From Allomuricauda sp. CP2A (GTDB taxonomy: Bacteria > Bacteroidota > Bacteroidia > Flavobacteriales > Flavobacteriaceae), in NCBI RefSeq assembly GCF_001683915.1, contig NZ_LXTT01000033.1:1-39424 (forward strand): DNA of 39,424 bases. Reading direction: 5' to 3'. The notes beneath the pieces are model-generated. The model saw nothing but the letters and a program-made list of their open reading frames with translations. It ran no database searches and was not told the DNA's origin. The translations under genes were made by a program, and so were the position numbers. Below are positions 32,010 to 39,424 of this stretch, piece by piece (position 1 is the first letter of the stretch; the number at the start of each line of letters is the position of its first letter).

Positions 32010-34234
32010 CCTCGAACTTACTATACAAATGGATTGGTGCTAAGACGCTGTTTCTGCTGTGCATGCTACTATGCACCCAAGTTCTCTTTGGTCAAAACCA
32101 AAACGATATCAGTTCCACGGCCAAAGTACAGGCCATCTTTGATAAATTCACAGAGTATAGGCATCAAAACAAAATAGACAAGGCCCTTGAAACCTTGGAT
32201 GAAGCCGCCAATATTGCAGAAAACAATGAGGATGTAAAGCTATTGCTGGACACCTATCACCAATATGCCCGATTATTTCTGGAGGAAGGTGACAGGGAAA
32301 CCGCCATTTTTTATTGGGACAGGGCCAGTATTCTGCTAAAGGACATTTCCTATTCATACGGCCAAGCCTTTCACCTGTATTTGGATGCCGCACTTCGTTT
32401 TGAGGAGGGCAATAACTTTCAATCCTTAAAATCATTGGAAGAATCAAGAATGTTGAGCAACAACAGGAATCTCAGCAATAACATCCTCCTTTTGGAAGCC
32501 TATATTTTCACGAACATCGAAAAATATGACGATGCCATAAAAAACCTCCATGCCCTTATTGTAAATTCAGATGATAAGGAAAGGGCCTATCTGGCAACTC
32601 AAGCAAACCTCCAATTGGCCAGGATAAGTACCAAAATGAACGATGCTGAAGAAGGTATTGTCCATTCAAAGGCAGCGCTGGAATTGGCAGAAAAGCATGG
32701 ATTTGCCAAGGAAATACGGGCAGCCAACGAAGAGTTGTCCTCTATTTATGAGGTCAAGGGCCAATACAATGAAGCCCTAAAGTACAATAGGGCACTGGAA
32801 AAGATAAAAGATTCCATCTTTAACATAGAAAAGGCCAAACTGGACGCCAATACCGCAGACAAAATACGGTTTGAGCACCAAATGAACGAAATAAACAAGC
32901 TCACGGCCAAGAATGAGGAGCTGAGCGAATCCAAAAACCGCTCAGAGATCACTGCGATATTGACCTCTGCATTTTTGACCATAATCTCCTTGCTGGCCGT
33001 ATCCCTTTTCAGGAACAACCAAATCAAGCTTAAGACCAACGATCTGTTGTACACCAAGAACAAGGAACTGGAGTTGGCCAGGGATTCTGCGGTCTCCGCC
33101 ATGGAGGCCAAGACCAATTTCCTCTCTACGGTTACCCATGAACTTCGCACCCCCTTATATGCGGTAACGGGGCTCACACACCTGTTGTTGGAGGAAAACC
33201 CGGCCGAGCACCAAAAAGAACACCTGAAATCATTGAAGTTTTCGGGGGAATATTTGTTGAATTTCATCAATGACATTCTTCAGATCAATAAAATAGATGC
33301 TGATAAACTGGAACCGCTGAGCATTGAGTTCAAGCTGGAAAAAGTGCTTGCCGATGTTGTGGATTCCTTGCAGCAAAATGCAAATGAGAACAAATCCAAG
33401 CTCGTTTTGGATTATGACCCCAATATCCCCCAACAGCTTCTTGGTGACCCTATCAAATTGTCCCAAATCTTTATGAATCTTGTGGGGAATGCGCTTAAAT
33501 TCACTAAAAATGGCAAAGTGGAGGTCATTGCCAAATTGTTGAAAAAAGAAGAAGATCAAGTAAAACTCTATTTTGAGGTCAGAGATAACGGTATTGGAAT
33601 TTCCGAAGACCAACAGAAAAACATCTTTGACAGTTTTGAGCAAGGTTCCATCCAAATCAATCGCGAATATGGTGGTACCGGCCTTGGCCTTACCATAGTA
33701 AAAAGTTTGCTCGGGCTCTTTGGAAGTACCATTCACTTGGAAAGTGAACTGGGCCATGGAAGTTCCTTCTTCTTTGAAATGGATCTAAAATGTGATGATA
33801 AAGCACTTGATGAAATCGCCTTTGAACTCAATCCTGAAGAATTTGACTTTAAAGGACTACATATATTGATCGTGGAAGACAACAAGATCAACCAGGTCAT
33901 CACCAAAAAAATGCTCACCAAAAAAGAGATTACCTGCGACATTGCAAACAACGGTAACGAGGCCATTGACATGGCCAAAGCAAACACGTATGATTGCATC
34001 CTCATGGACATCCACATGCCAGGGATCAGTGGTGAGGAAGCCACGCGCCAAATCCGAAAATTTGATCCAGATATCCCCATTATTGCGTTGACCGCAATTT
34101 CCTTGGATGACAGTTTGGAGAGTTTTTACAAAGCGGGCTGCAATGATGTGGTCACCAAACCCTTTAAACCAGAGGTGTTCTACCAAAAAATTGGTGAAAA
34201 TATCTTCAAGCGAAAAATGCAAGGTTTGGTCTAA
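32006..34234 (+). CDS. TPR-containing hybrid sensor histidine kinase
   Basis: A 742-residue membrane protein in the order: signal or N-terminal membrane sequence (about 12-30), a periplasmic region of TPR-like helical repeats (about 40-270), coiled coil (about 270-310), transmembrane helix (about 313-335), HisKA with STVTHELRTPLYA (His378), HATPase with NALKF, RDNGIGIS and GGTGLGLTI boxes, and a C-terminal receiver domain with IVEDNKINQ and phospho-acceptor Asp668 in CILMDIHMPG. Such Bacteroidota kinases sense through TPR or similar repeats. No effector domain follows, so signalling must pass to another regulator. The start is TTG at 32006, overlapping the gap stop codon. It is convergent with lpxK by a 4-base overlap. 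Confidence 0.88.
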   Translation: MTSNLLYKWIGAKTLFLLCMLLCTQVLFGQNQNDISSTAKVQAIFDKFTEYRHQNKIDKALETLDEAANIAENNEDVKLLLDTYHQYARLFLEEGDRETAIFYWDRASILLKDISYSYGQAFHLYLDAALRFEEGNNFQSLKSLEESRMLSNNRNLSNNILLLEAYIFTNIEKYDDAIKNLHALIVNSDDKERAYLATQANLQLARISTKMNDAEEGIVHSKAALELAEKHGFAKEIRAANEELSSIYEVKGQYNEALKYNRALEKIKDSIFNIEKAKLDANTADKIRFEHQMNEINKLTAKNEELSESKNRSEITAILTSAFLTIISLLAVSLFRNNQIKLKTNDLLYTKNKELELARDSAVSAMEAKTNFLSTVTHELRTPLYAVTGLTHLLLEENPAEHQKEHLKSLKFSGEYLLNFINDILQINKIDADKLEPLSIEFKLEKVLADVVDSLQQNANENKSKLVLDYDPNIPQQLLGDPIKLSQIFMNLVGNALKFTKNGKVEVIAKLLKKEEDQVKLYFEVRDNGIGISEDQQKNIFDSFEQGSIQINREYGGTGLGLTIVKSLLGLFGSTIHLESELGHGSSFFFEMDLKCDDKALDEIAFELNPEEFDFKGLHILIVEDNKINQVITKKMLTKKEITCDIANNGNEAIDMAKANTYDCILMDIHMPGISGEEATRQIRKFDPDIPIIALTAISLDDSLESFYKAGCNDVVTKPFKPEVFYQKIGENIFKRKMQGLV

Positions 34235-35229
34235 ACCAGACTTTTAATGGTTTTTTCCAAAAAAACTTTGTCCTCAGCACTAAAGCTATGGGCAATTTCC
34301 ACATAAAACAGGTTTTTCACCATACCCTTTAAGCGCACATAATCCTTTTCAGTGGTCAAGATCAGCTCATGATCCTTGAATTGCTGCACATCTTTTTCCG
34401 AGAAATTGTGGTGGTCCCCAAACGCAAAATGGGTAAACACCAACCCCAAAGACTTTAAATAGTTTACCAAGGGTTCTGGTGATGCAATGCCCGTAACCAA
34501 TGCCATTTTCTTCGCCTTAATTGCAGAAAAATCCAAATTTTCAACTTTCCCACCTTTAAGCAGTTGATCATATTCCAATTTGGAAAACAATACCTTTTGG
34601 TGCGGTAAGGGCTTTAGCCTGTCAATAATTGCTCTCTGTTCTTCCTCCGATAATAACACCGGGCATTTGGTGACAATAATGATATTGGCGCGCTTAGCTT
34701 CCCTTTTAGCATCCCTCAGGTTTCCGGTGGGGAGGTACCAATCATCAGCATATAGTTGTCCGTATGCCGTCAGCAGTATGGAAAAATCGGGCTTTACCCT
34801 TCTATGCTGAAATGCATCATCCAACAAGATTATTTCAGGTTTTACAGTATTCTCCAACTGGGTAATCCCATTTCTTCGGTCTGCATCCACCGCCACGGTG
34901 ATTTCAGGAAATTTTTGGTGCAATTGGTAGGGCTCATCGCCCAAATCCAAGACATCACTGTTCGTATCGGCCACTAAAAATCCTTTGGATTTCCGTTTAT
35001 ACCCACGGCTCAGCACTGCAATTTTATGTCCCTTGAGCAACCGGACCAGATATTCAATCATCGGGGTTTTTCCTGTACCGCCAACACTTAAATTGCCCAC
35101 GCATACTGTTGGCGTTTGGTACGATTTGGATTTCATTACACCGGTGTTATAGAAAAAGTTCCGTATATGCACCACCAAGGCATAGACCAAAGAAAACGGA
35201 AACGCTATTTTGCGAAGCAATTGCAGCAT
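34231..35229 (-). CDS. lpxK: Tetraacyldisaccharide 4'-kinase
   Basis: Phosphorylates the 4' position of the lipid A disaccharide in the inner membrane, a late step of lipid A synthesis. The 332-residue protein has an N-terminal membrane-associated helix (about 5-28) and the P-loop-like VGNLSVGGTGKTPMIEYL (about 43-60), followed by AVLSRGYKRKSKGF and LLDDAFQHRRV, both typical of LpxK. The ATG at 35227-35229 gives this N-terminus; the frame runs on to 35460 but that part is antisense to the Nif3 gene. It is divergent from that gene, 49 bases away, and its 3' end overlaps the hybrid kinase by 4 bases. Confidence 0.93.
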   Translation of the reverse strand: MLQLLRKIAFPFSLVYALVVHIRNFFYNTGVMKSKSYQTPTVCVGNLSVGGTGKTPMIEYLVRLLKGHKIAVLSRGYKRKSKGFLVADTNSDVLDLGDEPYQLHQKFPEITVAVDADRRNGITQLENTVKPEIILLDDAFQHRRVKPDFSILLTAYGQLYADDWYLPTGNLRDAKREAKRANIIIVTKCPVLLSEEEQRAIIDRLKPLPHQKVLFSKLEYDQLLKGGKVENLDFSAIKAKKMALVTGIASPEPLVNYLKSLGLVFTHFAFGDHHNFSEKDVQQFKDHELILTTEKDYVRLKGMVKNLFYVEIAHSFSAEDKVFLEKTIKSLV

Positions 35230-35278
35230 GGGGACGAAAATATAATATTTTATCTTTAGCCTACTTAAGAAACACCAA

Positions 35279-36373
35279 ATGACCGTAAAGGATATTACAA
35301 AAGTACTGGAAGAGTTGGCTCCTTTGGCACATGCAGAGGATTTTGACAACGTTGGATTATTGGTAGGGGACCAAAACATGACCGTAAGTGGCGTTTTGGT
35401 CACTTTGGACACGCTGGAAAACGTTGTGGACGAAGCCATTGCAAAGAAATGTAATCTCATCGTCAGTTTTCATCCCATCATCTTTTCAGGGCTCAAAAAG
35501 CTCACAGGAAGCAATTATGTGGAACGAGTGGTGCTAAAAGCCATTGCCAACAACATTGCCATTTACAGCATGCACACGGCCTTGGACAACAGCAAAAATG
35601 GGGTCAATGCCAAGATTTGTGAGGTTTTGGGCATCAAAAATCCACAAATTCTAATTCCCAGGGCAGGCACCATTAGAAAACTGACCACCTACGCCCCTAA
35701 CGGTGAATCAGAAACCATAAAGTCGGCCCTTTTTGGTGCGGGAGCGGGTGAGATTGGAAAATACAGCAATTGTAGCTTTAGTTTGGAGGGCAAAGGGAGT
35801 TTTATTGCTGGTGAAGAAGCCAATCCCAGCGTTGGAAAAATTGGTGAGATCCATGTGGAGAAAGAAACGCAGATCAATGTGATTTATTCTTTTGAAAAAG
35901 AACAACAAATTTTGAATGCCCTTTTCAATGCTCATTCCTATGAGGAGGTGGCCTATGAAATCTCTTCCTTGGAAAATAGCAACCAAGATTTAGGTATGGG
36001 CATGGTAGGCTCACTGGAGACTGAAATGGATGAGGTTGATTTTTTGCAATTCGTCAAGAAGAAAATGAACGCATCGGTGGTCCGCCATTCCAAATTGCTT
36101 GGCAAAAAGGTGAGAAAAGTAGCTGTTTTGGGCGGAAGTGGTGCCTTTGCCATTTCAGCAGCCAAAAAATCCCAGGCTGATATTTTCGTTACTTCGGACC
36201 TTAAATACCACCAGTTTTTTGAGGCCGAAAACCAGCTTGTGCTAGCCGATATTGGGCACTTTGAAACTGAGCAGTTTACAAAAGATTTATTGGTTGATTA
36301 TCTTACAAAAAAAATTCCTAATTTTGCAGTCTCTTTATCGGAGAGTATAACAAATCCCATCAAGTATTTATAA
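35279..36373 (+). CDS. Nif3-like dinuclear metal centre protein
   Basis: A 364-residue member of the Nif3/DUF34 (YbgI) family, which forms a toroidal hexamer with a two-metal site. The ligands appear as FHPIIFSG (His near 63), SMHTALDNSKNGVN (about 98-111), and DIGHFETEQF (about 323-332, His and Glu). Between the two Nif3 halves lies an inserted PII-like domain (about 125-230), as in the long bacterial versions. The family has no settled function; proposals include GTP cyclohydrolase-type hydrolysis and metal handling. It is followed 5 bases later by the coiled-coil gene, probably in one operon. The start is ATG at 35279. Confidence 0.9.
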   Translation: MTVKDITKVLEELAPLAHAEDFDNVGLLVGDQNMTVSGVLVTLDTLENVVDEAIAKKCNLIVSFHPIIFSGLKKLTGSNYVERVVLKAIANNIAIYSMHTALDNSKNGVNAKICEVLGIKNPQILIPRAGTIRKLTTYAPNGESETIKSALFGAGAGEIGKYSNCSFSLEGKGSFIAGEEANPSVGKIGEIHVEKETQINVIYSFEKEQQILNALFNAHSYEEVAYEISSLENSNQDLGMGMVGSLETEMDEVDFLQFVKKKMNASVVRHSKLLGKKVRKVAVLGGSGAFAISAAKKSQADIFVTSDLKYHQFFEAENQLVLADIGHFETEQFTKDLLVDYLTKKIPNFAVSLSESITNPIKYL

Positions 36374-36378
36374 ATAAT

Positions 36379-37158
36379 ATGGCGAACAAAAAAGAAAGCA
36401 CCGTGGAAGAAAAACTGAGAGCGTTGTACGATCTTCAGCTCATTGATTCCAGGGTCGATGAAATACGCAATGTAAGAGGAGAACTCCCATTGGAAGTACA
36501 GGACTTGGAAGATGAGGTATTGGGTCTAAAAACCCGTCTGGACAAACTAAAAACGGATGTGGAGACCATCAATTTCGAGATCACTGCCAAGAAAAACCTC
36601 ATTGAGGAATCCAAAACGCTTATTAAAAAATACGCCGAGCAACAAAAGAATGTACGAAACAGCCGGGAGTTCAACTCGTTGAGCAAGGAAGTGGAGTTCC
36701 AGGAATTGGAAATTCAATTGGCTGAAAAGAACATTAAAGAATTCAAGGCACAGATTGAGCAGAAAAAAGAAGTGATTGCTGACACCAAAGAAAAACTATC
36801 GGAGCGTGAAGGTCACTTGAAGCACAAAAAAGGGGAATTGGATGCCATTCTTGCCGAAACGGAAAAAGAGGAAAAGGCCCTTTTGAAAAAATCAGAGGAA
36901 TACGAGGAAAAAATCGAGGACCGTTTGGTTCAGGCCTACAAAAGAATCCGAACCAATGTTAAAAATGGTTTGGCCGTAGTTCCCGTGGAACGGGGTGCTT
37001 CCGGAGGTTCTTTCTTCACCATTCCACCGCAAGTTCAGGTGGAAATCGCTTCCCGCAAAAAAATCATTACGGATGAGCACAGTGGAAGAATCTTGGTAGA
37101 CCCACTTTTGGCAGAAGAAGAGCAAGAAAGAATGCAGGATTTGTTTGCAAAACTCTAA
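36379..37158 (+). CDS. Coiled-coil protein of the C4 zinc-ribbon family, lacking all four cysteines
   Basis: A 259-residue protein with a long coiled coil (about 8-185) and a C-terminal domain that in the family usually has two CxxC pairs (written roughly CGGC and CxxCG). Here these read GASGGSF (about 210-216) and DEHSGRIL (about 232-239), so all four ligands are replaced by Ser or Asp, while PPQVQVEIASRKKII between them is kept. The zinc ribbon therefore cannot bind zinc in the usual way. It lies 5 bases after the Nif3 gene, its regular partner in many genomes as I recall. A terminator follows at 37182-37207. The molecular function of the family is not established. Confidence 0.85.
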   Translation: MANKKESTVEEKLRALYDLQLIDSRVDEIRNVRGELPLEVQDLEDEVLGLKTRLDKLKTDVETINFEITAKKNLIEESKTLIKKYAEQQKNVRNSREFNSLSKEVEFQELEIQLAEKNIKEFKAQIEQKKEVIADTKEKLSEREGHLKHKKGELDAILAETEKEEKALLKKSEEYEEKIEDRLVQAYKRIRTNVKNGLAVVPVERGASGGSFFTIPPQVQVEIASRKKIITDEHSGRILVDPLLAEEEQERMQDLFAKL

Positions 37159-37181
37159 GTTGCATTTCCCTATAAAACAAA

Positions 37182-37207
37182 AAGCCACTTTATAAGTGGC
37201 TTTTTTT
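37182..37207 (+). terminator. Rho-independent terminator of the Nif3 operon
   Basis: AAGCCACTT pairs with AAGTGGCTT around TAT or ATA, followed by a run of seven T bases. It lies 23 bases after the coiled-coil gene stop. On the other strand an A run precedes it, so it may also terminate transcripts coming from kmo. Confidence 0.88.
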
Positions 37208-37259
37208 ATTGCGCTTCTGTGTCATTTTTGAAATGGGCAAAGGGAGCCTAAAAAAATTT

Positions 37260-38609
37260 CTAACTATCTTCCAAGAGTTCCAGGATCTTGTTTTCAACTT
37301 CCTTGGTTTCCCATTCTTCTGCAATATTCGGCATTTTCAACACCTCTTGCATGATTTCTTCCTGCCTGTCCCCTATCGCCAATGCCTCAGCATACGGTCT
37401 CTCTGAAAAAGTGACCCTACTGTACACCGGAATCCATTTATCTGGGTGCTTTGAGGAAAACCATTTCTCAATCTTTTTTTGCAACAGAAATTTAGGGTCG
37501 GCGGTTTTACTGCTCATCTCCACAAAATTGCGGTAACTCAATTCTGCGATGGCATCGGCATTGGGTTTGCGCTTTTCCTGATATTGCCTAAAAATGGTTT
37601 CCCAATCGTCGCCATGGGTCTCCATGAGTTCATTCAACACATAAATATCTTCAAAACCGGCGTTCATGCCCTGCCCATAAAACGGAACTATGGCATGGGC
37701 GGAATCCCCCACCAAAGCCACCTTGTCCCAATAGGTCCATGGGTAGCATTTCATGGTGACCATGGCACTGGTGGGATTTTTGAAAAAATCCTGGGATAGG
37801 TTTTCAATGTTCTTTTTCACATTGGGGAAATAGGTCCTAAAAAAGCTCCTGGCCTCATCTTCAGTAGTGATGCTTTCAAAGGAAATTTCTCCTTCAAAAG
37901 GCAAAAACAGCGTACAGGTGAAACTTCCATCGATATTGGGCATGGCAATAAGCATGAACTTGCCCCTTGGCCAAATATGAAAGGAGTTTTTGTCCAATTT
38001 ATGGGTGCCATCTTCATTGGCGGGAATGGTCAGCTCCGTATACCCTACATCGATGAAATCTTGGGAATAGTCAAATCGGCTTCGCCGCTGCATTTTGTGC
38101 CGCACCCGGGAAAAAGCACCATCACACCCAAAAATAATATCGTACTGATATTCTTTCCACTCACTTTTTTCTGACTCCCCTGTATAGATTTTGGCCTCGG
38201 GAAGATCTACATCCCACACTTTTTCGTTGAATCTGAAAACAGTTCCGGCTTCCTCGGCCAGATCAATCATTTTTTTATTGAGGATTCCCCGGGAAATGGA
38301 CCAAATGGCCTCTCCTTCCTTCCCATATTTTTGAAAATAGACCGGTTTTTCATTTACGTGCATCGCTCGCTTGTCCAATGGAAGGGCAATTTCTTTGATA
38401 CGGTCTTCCAACCCCACCTTTCGCAAGGAACGCCACCCCCTGTTGCTCATGGCCAAGTTAATGGAGCGGCCTGAAAATTTGATGGTCCTAATATCGGGCC
38501 TACGATCAAAAACCGTAACCGAATGTCCTCTTTTACGTAGATAAATGGCCAAAAGCGAACCCACCAATCCGGAACCGATGATGGCTATTTTTTTAGAAGT
38601 CTGTGTCAT
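37260..38609 (-). CDS. kmo: FAD-dependent kynurenine 3-monooxygenase-like protein
   Basis: A 449-residue flavoprotein monooxygenase that probably hydroxylates kynurenine to 3-hydroxykynurenine in tryptophan breakdown. It has the FAD Rossmann GSGLVGSLLA (about 12-21), the SGRSINLAMSNRG segment (about 46-58) characteristic of kynurenine monooxygenases, and GDSAHAIVPFYGQGMNAGFED (about 301-321, split here) with the second FAD motif. A C-terminal hydrophobic anchor as in eukaryotic KMO is not visible. No kynureninase, formamidase or tryptophan dioxygenase gene lies nearby. The start is ATG at 38607-38609, 31 bases after a TATTTTTA box. Confidence 0.85.
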   Translation of the reverse strand: MTQTSKKIAIIGSGLVGSLLAIYLRKRGHSVTVFDRRPDIRTIKFSGRSINLAMSNRGWRSLRKVGLEDRIKEIALPLDKRAMHVNEKPVYFQKYGKEGEAIWSISRGILNKKMIDLAEEAGTVFRFNEKVWDVDLPEAKIYTGESEKSEWKEYQYDIIFGCDGAFSRVRHKMQRRSRFDYSQDFIDVGYTELTIPANEDGTHKLDKNSFHIWPRGKFMLIAMPNIDGSFTCTLFLPFEGEISFESITTEDEARSFFRTYFPNVKKNIENLSQDFFKNPTSAMVTMKCYPWTYWDKVALVGDSAHAIVPFYGQGMNAGFEDIYVLNELMETHGDDWETIFRQYQEKRKPNADAIAELSYRNFVEMSSKTADPKFLLQKKIEKWFSSKHPDKWIPVYSRVTFSERPYAEALAIGDRQEEIMQEVLKMPNIAEEWETKEVENKILELLEDS

Positions 38610-38640
38610 AAATGCCGAATGGCGAATTCCGATTAAGCTG

Positions 38641-38648
38641 TAAAAATA
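38641..38648 (-). promoter_or_regulatory. Putative -7 box of kmo (TATTTTTA)
   Basis: On the minus strand TTCCGTATTTTTACAGC contains TATTTTTA, one base off the TAnnTTTG consensus, 31 bases before the kmo ATG. The string CCGTATTTTTA recurs before coaD and the M14 gene. No clear -33 box. Confidence 0.4.
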
Positions 38649-38824
38649 CGGAAATTGGGTGGCATAAACTGTTTTAAGGGAGCAAGGCAGAAAATCAATA
38701 TGTTACAAAAAAGACAAACAGCAGGTAGGCCGCTATTTTTCATTTTAACACTTCCTTAAGGTCTTCTGGCATCCATCTTGACGTATATATATTGAATATT
38801 CCGCTTCGGCGTCCATATATATGC

Positions 38825-38860
38825 AAAAAGTCCTTCCCAAAAACTTGCGAAGGACTTTTT
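38825..38860. terminator. Bidirectional hairpin terminator after the clpP-like gene
   Basis: AAAAAGTCCTTC pairs with GAAGGACTTTTT around a 12-base loop, with A and T runs on both sides. It lies 24 bases past the stop of the minus-strand clpP-like gene (38884) and separates it from kmo upstream sequence. The stretch 38610-38824 otherwise contains the kmo promoter region and AT-rich sequence. Confidence 0.85.
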
Positions 38861-38883
38861 TCCTTTTTAAGACAATCTATTTC

Positions 38884-39424
38884 TTATTTTAAGATTTCAT
38901 CCACTATGCCATACTCCACGGATTCTTCGGCACCCATCCAATAATCCCGATCAAAATCCTTCATGACCTTTTCAAAAGATTGGCCACAGTTATCCGCTAA
39001 AATTTGCGCGCCCAGTTCCTTGGTCTTGATAATTTCCTTGGCCTGAATCTCTATATTGGAGGCCTGGCCACGTGCACCACCACTGGGTTGGTGTATCATT
39101 ACCCGGGCATGGGGCTGGATAAATCGCCTCCCCTTCTTTCCAACGGATAGAAGAATGGACCCCATGGATGCCGCCAAACCGGAACAAACCGTTGAAACGG
39201 GGCTTTTAAGCTGTTTTATGGTGTCATAAATAGCAAAACCAGAAGTTACATACCCCCCTGGGCTATTGATGATCAACTGAATTTCCTTGTTATTTATCAT
39301 ATCTAAGTAGAGCAAACGATCTATAACGTGCTTTGCAGAATCATCATCAACCATTCCCCACAAAAACACTTTGCGATCTTCCAACAATTTTTCTTGGATC
39401 AATTCTTGAACCTTAACTTTCTTT
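38884..39424 (-). CDS. clpP: ClpP-family ATP-dependent protease subunit, cut at the window edge
   Basis: Serine protease subunit of the Clp complex, which degrades unfolded and regulatory proteins fed by ClpX or ClpA-type ATPases. The visible part has the catalytic Ser in GLAASMGS, His in MIHQPSGG and Asp in KDFDRDYWMGAEES, so the triad looks complete, and IINSPGGYVTSGFAIYDT matches the substrate-groove strand. The reading frame stays open to the end of the window, so the N-terminus is missing; the TTG at 39402 is unlikely to be the true start because the sequence before it still looks like ClpP. It could be one of two ClpP paralogues in the genome. A hairpin terminator follows at 38825-38860. 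Confidence 0.88.
   Translation of the reverse strand, partial: KKVKVQELIQEKLLEDRKVFLWGMVDDDSAKHVIDRLLYLDMINNKEIQLIINSPGGYVTSGFAIYDTIKQLKSPVSTVCSGLAASMGSILLSVGKKGRRFIQPHARVMIHQPSGGARGQASNIEIQAKEIIKTKELGAQILADNCGQSFEKVMKDFDRDYWMGAEESVEYGIVDEILK

Noticed and set aside
33230..33757. 175-residue minus-strand open frame across the hybrid kinase
   Set aside because: Antisense to HisKA and HATPase motifs that are clear on the plus strand.
35230..35460. Upstream extension of the lpxK frame
   Set aside because: It is antisense to the Nif3 gene; LpxK homology-like sequence begins at the ATG at 35227-35229.
39400..39402. TTG at 39402 as start of the clpP-like gene
   Set aside because: The frame stays open upstream to the window end, and the preceding residues (KVQELIQEKLL-like) look like normal ClpP N-terminal sequence, so the gene is truncated by the window.
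1..39424. Search for CRISPR arrays, tRNA or rRNA genes, insertion sequences, integrases and phage genes
   Set aside because: I saw no repeat-spacer pattern, cloverleaf, transposase motif or attachment-like duplication; gene content and style are uniform core chromosome.

Overview
The window looks like ordinary core chromosome of a marine-type Flavobacteriaceae bacterium (Bacteroidota), perhaps close to Muricauda/Allomuricauda; the genus is an inference from protein style only. Support comes from TAnnTTTG-type -7 promoter boxes, the near absence of strong Shine-Dalgarno sequences, frequent TTG starts, and family-typical proteins (short PEP carboxylase, PASTA-RluD pair, the rsfS-ftsH-LUD-cdsA-psd-ACBP run, DUF1573, a Nif3/coiled-coil pair). 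I see no tRNA, rRNA, CRISPR array, insertion sequence, phage or integrase. No gap between genes exceeds 300 bases.

Layout. 1-6.3 kb, minus strand: small lipoprotein, UDG-superfamily glycosylase carrying an in-frame dispersed repeat, PEP carboxylase, YaaA, RluD and a PASTA protein. 6.4-10.3 kb, plus strand: Ddl, CoaD, then a three-PAS histidine kinase overlapping a single-domain response regulator. 10.3-14.5 kb: M14 peptidase lipoprotein, convergent Nudix hydrolase, divergent pyrE, SRPBCC protein, convergent birA. 14.6-19.3 kb: a tight plus-strand run of rsfS, ftsH, a LUD protein, cdsA, psd and an acyl-CoA-binding protein, joining ribosome silencing, membrane proteolysis and phospholipid synthesis. 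19.3-25.3 kb: fatty acid hydroxylase/sterol desaturase-like membrane protein, valS, a DUF1573 protein, and an aspartyl protease with a PDZ domain. 25.4-27.6 kb: PLP aminotransferase overlapping murB. 27.8-32 kb: ECF sigma/anti-sigma pair, small Cys-rich membrane protein, a second sigma factor, lipA, and a GAPDH gene. 32-37.2 kb: TPR hybrid histidine kinase, lpxK, Nif3 protein and a coiled-coil protein of the zinc-ribbon family that has lost all its cysteines. 37.3-39.4 kb: kynurenine 3-monooxygenase-like flavoprotein and a ClpP-type protease cut by the window edge.

Cell-envelope genes recur (ddl, murB, lpxK, cdsA, psd, PASTA protein), mixed with tRNA, cofactor and central-carbon genes. Two features of organisation stand out. 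Four convergent gene pairs overlap tail to tail with no terminator between them. Eight genes appear to use TTG or GTG starts. I did not find a convincing new multi-gene system. The best leads are the repeat inside the glycosylase gene, the cysteine-less zinc-ribbon protein, the Nudix/pyrE divergent start with a possibly leaderless pyrE, and the palindrome wrapped around the promoter of the Cys-rich membrane protein.
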